The position numbers and the translations under genes are program-made. A model generated the notes under the pieces. That model was given only the letters and a program-made list of their open reading frames with translations, was not told where the DNA came from and did no database searches. Shown here piece after piece: positions 36,557 to 43,900 of a stretch of DNA of 49,687 bases. The number at the start of each line of letters is the position of its first letter. Within the stretch, counting starts at the first letter, position 1. The stretch is from the NCBI GenBank assembly GCA_016938035.1, contig JAFGVK010000052.1, positions 1-49,687 of the forward strand, read 5' to 3'. The DNA is from Deltaproteobacteria bacterium (GTDB taxonomy: Bacteria > Myxococcota_A > UBA796 > GCA-2862545).

Positions 36557-37216
36557 ATGAGTTCTCCTGCGGCCGGGGCTGCCACCAAGTCCCTCATCGC
36601 CTTCGGAAAGAAAGAGCGCAAGATGCTCTTCGACCCGATGCTCGACAACAACCCCATCACCGTGCAGGTGCTCGGCGTCTGTTCGGCGCTCGCGGTCACC
36701 GTCCAGGTGAACCGGGCCATCGTCATGGCGCTCGCCTTGATCTCGGTGCTGGTCTTCTCCAACGTCATCATCTCGATGCTGCGCAAGCTGATCCCCCCCA
36801 GCATCCGCATCATCATCATGCTCGCGGTCATCGCCTCCCTGGTGATCATCGTGGACCAGGTGCTGCAGGCCTTCCTCTTCGACATCTCGAAGTCGCTGTC
36901 GGTCTTCGTCGGCCTGATCATCACCAACTGCATCCTCCTGGGGCGCGCCGAGGCCTTTGCCCTCGCCAACCCGCCCTGGCAGTCTTTCCTGGACGGGGTG
37001 GGCAACGGGATGGGCTACGGCATCATCCTGGTGGTCGTCGCGGCGCTCCGCGAGATCCTGGGCTCGGGCACCTTCCTCGGCTTCCACGTGGTGCCGCAGA
37101 TCGCCTATGACCTGGGCTACATGAACATGGGCCTGATGGTCCTGGCCCCGGGCGCCTTCATCCTTCTCGGCCTCCTGGTCTGGGTGCAGCGCACCGTGAC
37201 CGGGTACAGGGAGTAA
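36557..37216 (+). CDS. nqrD: Na+-NQR subunit D
   Basis: A 219-residue membrane subunit. Cys42 and Cys125 (in [18 protein letters not shown]) are the two residues that, with two Cys of NqrE, hold the intramembrane iron centre. Six hydrophobic helices and [16 protein letters not shown] match NqrD/RnfE. Twelve bases after nqrC. Confidence 0.95.
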   Translation: MSSPAAGAATKSLIAFGKKERKMLFDPMLDNNPITVQVLGVCSALAVTVQVNRAIVMALALISVLVFSNVIISMLRKLIPPSIRIIIMLAVIASLVIIVDQVLQAFLFDISKSLSVFVGLIITNCILLGRAEAFALANPPWQSFLDGVGNGMGYGIILVVVAALREILGSGTFLGFHVVPQIAYDLGYMNMGLMVLAPGAFILLGLLVWVQRTVTGYRE

Positions 37217-37221
37217 GCGCC

Positions 37222-37833
37222 ATGATCGAGCAATATCTAGGGCTTGCGATCAAGTCCATCTTCGTCGAGAACATCACCCTCGCCTACTTCCTGGGCATGT
37301 GCTCCTTCCTCGCGGTGTCCAAGCGGGTGGAGACGGCGGTGGGCCTTGGCGCGGCGGTGGTCTTCGTCCTCGCCATCACCACCCCGGTCAACTGGCTGCT
37401 CAACGAGTTCATCCTCCGCGAGGGGGCGCTCGCCTGGGCCGGCCTGCCGAACATGGACCTCTCCTTCCTCGGCTTCATCTCCTTCATCGCGGTCATCGCG
37501 GCGATGGTCCAGCTGGTCGAGATGTTCATCGAGCGCTTCTCGGACTCGCTCTACAACGCGCTGGGCATCTTCCTGCCCCTGATCGCGGTGAACTGCGCGA
37601 TCCTGGGCGCCTCGCTCTTCATGGTGGAGCGCAGCTACACCTTCGGTGAGACCGTGGTGTTCGGCACCGCGTCGGGGGTGGGCTTCGCGCTCGCCATCGC
37701 CATCCTCGCGGCGATCCGGTACAAGATGCGGTACTCCGACATCCCCCCGGCGCTCCGCGGGCTCGGCATCACGATGCTCACCACCGGCCTGATGTCCATC
37801 GCCTTCATGACCTTCGCCGGCATCTCGCTTTAG
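37222..37833 (+). CDS. nqrE: Na+-NQR subunit E
   Basis: A 203-residue membrane subunit and internal homologue of NqrD in inverted orientation. Cys27 ([15 protein letters not shown]) and Cys125 ([16 protein letters not shown]) complete the four-Cys iron site with Nqr[15 protein letters not shown] and [15 protein letters not shown] are family hallmarks. Six bases after nqrD. Confidence 0.95.
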   Translation: MIEQYLGLAIKSIFVENITLAYFLGMCSFLAVSKRVETAVGLGAAVVFVLAITTPVNWLLNEFILREGALAWAGLPNMDLSFLGFISFIAVIAAMVQLVEMFIERFSDSLYNALGIFLPLIAVNCAILGASLFMVERSYTFGETVVFGTASGVGFALAIAILAAIRYKMRYSDIPPALRGLGITMLTTGLMSIAFMTFAGISL

Positions 37834-37842
37834 GAGGACGAC

Positions 37843-39096
37843 ATGGATTTCGCGATGTACATGATCGTCGGCACCGTCGTCTTCACCGGCATTATTGTCG
37901 GGCTGGTCGCGGTGCTGATGGTCGCCAAGAAGTGGCTGGTGGCCGAGGGGAACGTCAACCTCTTCATCAACAAGGACCCGGACAAGACCCTGGTGGTCAC
38001 CCCCGGGCAGACCCTCCTCTCCGCCCTCGGCGGGCAGCAGGTGTTCATCCCCTCCGCGTGCGGCGGCGGTGGCTCCTGCGGCCAGTGCAAGGTGGTGGTC
38101 GAGGAGGGCGGTGGCGACGTGCTCCCCACCGAGCTTCCGCACCTGTCCATGCGTGAGCGCAAGTCGCACGTCCGGCTCGGCTGCCAGGTGAAGGTCAAGA
38201 GCGACATGAAGCTCGAGATCCCCGAGGAGATCTTCGGCATCAAGAAGTTCCAGTGCACGGTGCGGTCGAACGACAACGTCGCGACCTTCATCAAGGCGCT
38301 GATCCTCGACATCGACAGCGGCGAGCCGATGCACTTCGAGTCGGGCGGCTACATCCAGATCGACATCCCCAAGTACGAGCTCACCTACAAGGAGTACGAC
38401 ATCGGCCCCGAGTATCGGGCCGAGTGGGACAAGTTCGACATGTGGAGCGTCGCGGCGCGCAACGACGAGGAGGACTTCTACCGGGCCTACTCCATGGCGA
38501 ACTACCCCGCTGAGGGCGCGATCGTCATGCTCAACGTCCGCGTGGCGACCCCCCCGTGGGACCGGGAGATCAACGCCTTCTCCAAGACCATCCCGGCCGG
38601 CCGGGCCTCGTCGTACATCTTCAACCTGAAGCCCGGCGACAAGGTCACCGTCTCGGGTCCTTACGGCGAGTTCTTCATCAACGAGACCGAGAAGGAGATG
38701 GTGTACATCGGGGGTGGTGCGGGCATGGCCCCCCTCCGGTCGCACATCTACCACCTGCTCCGCACCCTGGAGAGCGGCCGCCGCATCTCGTACTGGTACG
38801 GCGCGAGGTCCCTGGTCGAGACCTTCTACCTGGACGAGCTGCACGAGCTGGAGGAGCGGTTCCCGAACTTCACCTTCCACCTCGCCCTCTCGGATGCGCT
38901 CCCCGAGGACAACTGGACGGGCCTCACCGGCTTCATCCACCAGGTCCTCCACGACGAGTACCTGTCCAAGCACGAGGAGCCCGAGGAGTGCGAGTACTAC
39001 ATCTGCGGGCCCCCCATGATGTTCAAGGCGGTGCGCGGGATGCTCTCCGACCTGGGCGTCCCCGACGAGAACGTGCGCTTCGACGACTTCGGTTGA
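37843..39096 (+). CDS. nqrF: Na+-NQR subunit F (NADH dehydrogenase, FAD and 2Fe-2S)
   Basis: A 417-residue electron-entry subunit. One N-terminal helix, then a ferredoxin domain with Cys73, Cys79, Cys82 ([12 protein letters not shown]) and Cys114, an FAD site ([10 protein letters not shown]) and an NADH site ([22 protein letters not shown]). Electrons pass from NADH through FAD and the 2Fe-2S cluster to the rest of the pump. AGGAGG precedes the ATG. Confidence 0.96.
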   Translation: MDFAMYMIVGTVVFTGIIVGLVAVLMVAKKWLVAEGNVNLFINKDPDKTLVVTPGQTLLSALGGQQVFIPSACGGGGSCGQCKVVVEEGGGDVLPTELPHLSMRERKSHVRLGCQVKVKSDMKLEIPEEIFGIKKFQCTVRSNDNVATFIKALILDIDSGEPMHFESGGYIQIDIPKYELTYKEYDIGPEYRAEWDKFDMWSVAARNDEEDFYRAYSMANYPAEGAIVMLNVRVATPPWDREINAFSKTIPAGRASSYIFNLKPGDKVTVSGPYGEFFINETEKEMVYIGGGAGMAPLRSHIYHLLRTLESGRRISYWYGARSLVETFYLDELHELEERFPNFTFHLALSDALPEDNWTGLTGFIHQVLHDEYLSKHEEPEECEYYICGPPMMFKAVRGMLSDLGVPDENVRFDDFG

Positions 39097-39100
39097 TCGC

Positions 39101-40147
39101 TTGAGCCGGACTCTCCTAGTCTACGGACGCCGGGCGCTCGCGCTCGGCGTCGTCGTCTCAGCGGGCTGCCAGCCGCGCGCAGGGCAGGACCAGGTCGGCC
39201 TGCTCACCGGCGAGGCCCTCGGCACCACCTGGTCGGTGAAGTGGATCGGACCGCCGCAGGACGAGGACGCCGTGCGGGGCGTGATCGACGCCTCGCTGGA
39301 GGACGTCAACCGGACCATGTCCACCTGGCGCCCCGACTCGGATCTCTCTCGCGCCAGGGCCGCGGACGGGCCGGTGTCGGTCGACGCCTCGACCGGGCTG
39401 GTGGTGGGCGAGGCGCTGGAGCTGGCCGCGCTCACGCAGGGGGCCTTTGAGCCCACGGTGGAGCCGCTGGTGGAGCTGTGGGGCTTCCACGGCGCGCCGC
39501 GCACTACCTGGCCCACCCCGGAGGAGCTGGCCGAGGCGCGCGCGCGGGTGGGCTACGGGCGGGTCTCGGTGCGCTGGGACGCCGGCGGCGCCGCCTCTCT
39601 GGACACGGGGGGGGCCGCGCTGGACCTGTCCGCGATCGCCAAGGGCTACGCCGTGGACAGGGTGTCCGGCGCAGTGAGCGCCCTGGGCTTGGTCCGCCAC
39701 ATGGTCGAGGTGGGCGGTGAGGTGCGGGTGCAGGGGGCCGGCCCCTCGGGGCCTCTGTGGCGGGTAGGGGTGGACCAGCCGCGGGTGGGATCACTGCCCG
39801 GGCAGGCCCTCGCGGGGGTGGTCGCGCTCAGCAACGCCGGGGTGGCCACCTCGGGCAACTATCGCAACGTGCGGGTCATCGACGGCAGGCCGCTGGGGCA
39901 CACCCTGGACCCCCGCACCGGTGAGCCGGCGGTCTCGGACGCCCTCTCCGCCACGGTGGTCGCGCCCGACTGCATGACGGCGGATGGGCTGGCCACCGCG
40001 CTGATGGTGCTGGGATCCCGGGACGGCCTCGCGCTCATCGAGGCGCTGCCGCTGACGGAGGCGATGGTGATCACCGCGGACGAGGGCGGCGGCACCGTGA
40101 GCCGCGCTACGAGCGGCATGCCCTGGACGCCGTTCGACAGGGAATGA
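39101..40147 (+). CDS. apbE: FAD:protein FMN transferase (ApbE)
   Basis: A 348-residue exported lipoprotein (lipobox VSAGC) that attaches FMN through phosphoester bonds to Thr of NqrB and NqrC. Family marks: GEALGTTWSVKW, MSTWRPDSDLSR, ALDLSAIAKGYAVD, VEVGGEVRVQG, SGNYRN and GHTLDPRTGEP. TTG start four bases after nqrF with no obvious ribosome site, so it may depend on coupling to nqrF. Position in the nqr operon fits its role as the maturation enzyme. Confidence 0.93.
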   Translation: MSRTLLVYGRRALALGVVVSAGCQPRAGQDQVGLLTGEALGTTWSVKWIGPPQDEDAVRGVIDASLEDVNRTMSTWRPDSDLSRARAADGPVSVDASTGLVVGEALELAALTQGAFEPTVEPLVELWGFHGAPRTTWPTPEELAEARARVGYGRVSVRWDAGGAASLDTGGAALDLSAIAKGYAVDRVSGAVSALGLVRHMVEVGGEVRVQGAGPSGPLWRVGVDQPRVGSLPGQALAGVVALSNAGVATSGNYRNVRVIDGRPLGHTLDPRTGEPAVSDALSATVVAPDCMTADGLATALMVLGSRDGLALIEALPLTEAMVITADEGGGTVSRATSGMPWTPFDRE

Positions 40148-40168
40148 CACCCGCCGCGCGGTGTGCGT

Positions 40169-40206
40169 GCTCTCCTGAGAGCGGATAGTGGTCCCGCCTC
40201 AGGAGA
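40169..40206 (+). promoter_or_regulatory. Inverted repeats before nqrM, one burying its ribosome site
   Basis: TCTCCTGAG (40171-40179) is exactly complementary to CTCAGGAGA (40198-40206), an 18-base loop apart. The right arm contains the AGGAG ribosome-binding site of nqrM (ATG 40211). Formed in the mRNA, the stem would hide the site. Overlapping it is a second palindrome, GCTCTC-CT-GAGAGC (40169-40182), which could be a protein-binding operator in DNA. Confidence 0.55.
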
Positions 40207-40210
40207 CATC

Positions 40211-40417
40211 ATGGAATTGGTATTCACCTTCGCAGTCTTCGCGCTCGCCATGGTGGCCTTTGGCCTCGGCCAGCTCTTCGGTCGCAAGCAGATCAACGGC
40301 TCCTGCCACGCGGACGGTGGCGCCTGCGCCTGTCACGGGGAGGAGGAGCACCAGGCGCCTCAGGAGATGTCGGTGGCGGCCTTCAAGGCCGTGGACGCCG
40401 GGCTGACGCTCAAGTAG
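40211..40417 (+). CDS. nqrM: NqrM-like Na+-NQR maturation protein
   Basis: A 68-residue protein: one membrane helix (LVFTFAVFALAMVAFGLGQL), then GRKQINGSCHADGGACACHG. NqrM (DUF539) is a small membrane-bound Cys protein needed to insert the NqrD/E iron; its pattern is GRKxIxGSCGG...C..C. Here three Cys (32, 39, 41) with flanking His33 and His42 remain where four Cys are usual. AGGAG lies six bases before the ATG. It sits between apbE and the Rrf2 gene, supporting the assignment. Confidence 0.8.
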   Translation: MELVFTFAVFALAMVAFGLGQLFGRKQINGSCHADGGACACHGEEEHQAPQEMSVAAFKAVDAGLTLK

Positions 40418-40422
40418 CCGCG

Positions 40423-40827
40423 GTGTTCTTCTCCGACACCACCGAGTACGCGCTGCGGGCGCTCACCTACCTCGCTCAGCGCGAGGGGGGCAGGGTCAGC
40501 GTGCGGGAGCTGCACGACGCGCTCGGCATCCCTCAGAAGTACCTGGGGGCGGTGATGGCGCGGCTGGTGGGGAAGGGGCTGCTGTGCTCTCGCAGGGGTA
40601 TTGGCGGGGGCTTTCAGCTCGTGGTGGACCCCGAGCAGCTCACCGTGTTCCAGATCGCGGACGCGGTGCAGGATGTCAGCCCCTACGCTGCCTGTCTGAT
40701 GGGCCTGCCCTCCTGCTCGGACGAGGCGCCGTGCGCCCTGCACCACCTGCTGGGACCTCACCGCGACGCGCTGATCGCGGTGATGCACAAGACCACCCTG
40801 GCGGACCTCGCGCGCGAGGCCCGCTAG
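40423..40827 (+). CDS. Rrf2-family regulator with IscR-type cluster ligands
   Basis: A 134-residue winged-helix regulator: DTTEYALRALTYLAQ, VSVRELHDALGIPQKYLGAVMARL (recognition region), GLLCSRRGIGGGF. Ligands Cys91, Cys98, Cys104 and His107 have the identities and order of the IscR [2Fe-2S] site (C-x6-C-x5-C-x2-H here). It probably senses Fe-S, NO or iron status and represses through a palindrome such as the one before nqrM. GTG start five bases after nqrM, without a clear ribosome site, suggesting coupling. Rrf2, IscR and NsrR cannot be told apart from this alone. Confidence 0.85.
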   Translation: MFFSDTTEYALRALTYLAQREGGRVSVRELHDALGIPQKYLGAVMARLVGKGLLCSRRGIGGGFQLVVDPEQLTVFQIADAVQDVSPYAACLMGLPSCSDEAPCALHHLLGPHRDALIAVMHKTTLADLAREAR

Positions 40828-40861
40828 ACCGGACCCTTTCGCGCTCCCGCGGACTGCTGGT

Positions 40862-40925
40862 GGACACAGCGGTCAGCGGCGCTGCCGCGTGGCGGACACA
40901 GGGGCCAGCGGCGCCGCCGCGTGGC
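40862..40925. repeat. Two tandem 32-base repeats before uvrA
   Basis: 40862-40893 and 40894-40925 are tandem 32-base units beginning GGACACAG and ending CCGCGTGGC, differing at three positions (29 of 32 identical). Each contains a CAGCGGCGC..GCCGC palindrome-like core. It lies 35 bases past the Rrf2 stop, in the only gap before uvrA. Confidence 0.75.
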
Positions 40926-40963
40926 GGCGCGAGGGGCTGCTGCGGGGGCCCGCCGCGGGTTAG

Positions 40964-43900
40964 GTGCTGGCCATGCAGTCACACGACTTTATCGAGATCA
41001 TCGGGGCCACGGAGCACAACCTCCGCGGCGTCGACGTGCGCGTCCCCCACAACAGCCTGGTGGTGTTCTCGGGGGTGAGCGGATCGGGCAAATCCACCCT
41101 CGCCTTCGACACCATCTACCAGGAGGGGCAGCGCCGCTACATGGAGTCGCTCTCCGCCTACGCCCGGCAGTTCCTGGGGCAGATGACCAGACCCGCGGTG
41201 GAGTCGATCCAGGGCCTCTCGCCCACCCTCTCGATCGACCAGAAGACGGTCAACCGCAACCCGCGCTCCACCGTAGGGACCATCACCGAGCTCTACGACC
41301 ACCTGCGCCTGTGGATGGCCCGCCTGGGCACCCCCCACTGCCCCCGCTGCGGGCGGGAGGTGTCGCGGATCTCGGTGGAGCAGATCGTCGAGGAGCTGCT
41401 CCGCACCGCCCCGGAGGCCCCCGCGGTGGTGATGGGGCCGGTGGTGCGGGAGCGCAAGGGCGAGTACCGCAAGGAGCTGGGGCAGCTCGTCGCGGACGGG
41501 TGGGTGCGGGCCCGTGTCGACGGGACACTCCGGATGCTCGCCGAGGAGATCGACCTCGCCCGCTACGAGCGGCACACCATCGAGGTGGTGGTGGACCGGC
41601 TCCGCCTGCGCGAGGGCGACCGGGGTCGGCTCGCGGAGGCACTGGAGACCGCCTTCTCGGTGGGCGGCGGGGTCGCGGTGGTACAGGTCGGGGGGGAGGA
41701 CCGCGCCTTCTCGCTGGAGCGGGGCTGCCCGGACCACCCGGAGATCGCCATCCCCGAGCTGGAGCCTCGGCTGTTCTCGTTCAACGCTCCGCAGGGCGCG
41801 TGCCCCACCTGCGACGGGCTCGGTGAGACCGAGGCGATGGACGCGAACCGCCTCTGCCCGCCGCGGCTCCCGCCGCTGGACGGCTTCCAGGCCTTCAACG
41901 AGCAGGGCCGGCTGCCCTTCGCCCTCTTCGACCGCGAGGCGCTGGGACGGGTGATCGACGCGCTGGGGGTGCCCCGCGCTGTGCCCCTCCGCGACTGGCC
42001 GGCCCCCGCGGCGCGGCGCCTGCTGCTGGGCGATCCCGAGCTGACCGTCCGCTGTGAGTCCTCCCGAGAGGACGGGCCCACCGAGGTCCGCACCCTCCCC
42101 TGGCGGGGGCTGGTGGGGCTGGTGGCCCACACCTGGCAGTGGTCGCGCAACCCCGGCTTTGAGCGCTTCATCGTGCGGCAGGCCTGCGCGGACTGCGGTG
42201 GCACCCGCCTCAACGAGGTGGCGCGGGCGGTGCGGTACCGGGGCAGGTCCCTGCCGGAGATGGCGGGGTGGTCGGTGGAGGAGGCCTTCGCCTTCTTCTC
42301 CGCCCTGACCCTGGATGAGGGCGAGCGCAGGGTCGGCGCCTTGATCCTCTCGGAGATCACCGGGCGCCTCCGCTTCCTGGTAGAGGTGGGCCTGGGCTAC
42401 CTCACCCTCGACCGCTCGGCTGCCTCCCTCTCGGGGGGAGAGGCGCAGCGCATCCGGCTGGCGGCTCAGGTCGGGGCGGGGCTGCAGGGGGTCACCTATG
42501 TGCTGGACGAGCCCTCGATCGGCCTGCACCCCAGGGACAGCGCCCAGCTGATCGAGGCGCTCAAGCGCCTCCGCGACCGGGGAAACACGGTGATCGTGGT
42601 CGAGCATGACGAGGAGACCCTGCGCGCCGCAGACTATGTGGTGGACGTTGGGCCCGGCCCAGGCCGCGAGGGGGGGGAGCTGGTGGTAGCGGGTACCGTG
42701 CCGCAGCTGCTCCGCTCTCGCCGCTCGATCACCGCCAGCTACCTGCGGGGCGACGCCCGCATCGCCCGCCCCGAGACCCACCGCCAGGGGGATGGGAGGG
42801 CGCTGGTCTTGCGGGGGGCGTCCACCCACAACCTCGATGGCGTCGATCTCATCGTGCCCCTGGGGCGCTTCGTGGCGGTCGCAGGGGTGAGCGGCTCGGG
42901 CAAGTCCACCCTGATCTTCGACGTGCTGGAGCCCACCCTGCGGGACGGGGCGCCGGTGGGCTGCGAGGCGGTGGAGGGGCTGGAGCATATCGACAAGGTG
43001 ATCCAGATCTCCCAGGCTCCCATCGGTCGCACCCCCAGGTCGAACCCCGCGACCTACACCGGGCTGCTCACCCCGATCCGGGACCTGTTCGCCCAGACCT
43101 CGATCGCCCGGGCCAGGGGCTGGACCAAGTCCCGCTTCTCGTTCAACGTGAAGGGGGGCCGCTGCGAGGCCTGCGAGGGGGCGGGGGTCAAGGTGGTGGA
43201 GATGCAGTTCCTCCCCTCGGTGACCGTTCCTTGCGAGGTGTGCGAGGGGCGCCGCTTCAACGAGGAGACCCTCGACGCCAGGTGGCGCGGCCTGAGCATC
43301 GCCGAGGTGCTCGCCCTGACGGTGAGCGAGGCGCTGGCGGTCTTTGAGCACCACCCGGCGATCGCCAGGCCCCTGGCGGCGCTGGAGGAGGTCGGGCTTG
43401 GCTACCTCTCCCTCGGGCAGCCGTCGACCACCCTGTCGGGGGGCGAGGCGCAGCGGGTGAAGCTGGCCACCGAGCTGCACCGCACCCCGGCGCGACACAC
43501 CCTCTACCTGCTGGACGAGCCCACCACCGGGCTGCACCTGCGGGACGTAGACCGGCTGCTCGCGGCGCTCGACCGGCTGGTGGACGCGGGCCACACCGTG
43601 CTCGTGGTGGAGCACCACCTCGACGTGCTGCTGCGCGCCGACCACCTCATCGAGCTGGGCCCAGAGGGCGGGGCTGGGGGAGGGAGGATCGTGGCGGAGG
43701 GGGCGCCGGAGGCGGTGGCGGTGTCGGGGAGCCCCACCGGGATCGCCCTGGCCGCGGCGCTGCGGCCCAGCGAGGCGGTCCCCGCGCCCCGGGGGAGGCC
43801 CTCCAGGCGGGGGGGGCAGCGGGCGATCGAGGTGCGTGGGGCGCGCGCCCACAACCTCGCGGGGGTGGACGTGGACATCCCGCGGGGGAAGCTCACGGTG

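Noticed and set aside
37237-38973. Minus-strand open frame antisense to nqrE/nqrF
   Set aside because: Shadow of two well-recognised genes.
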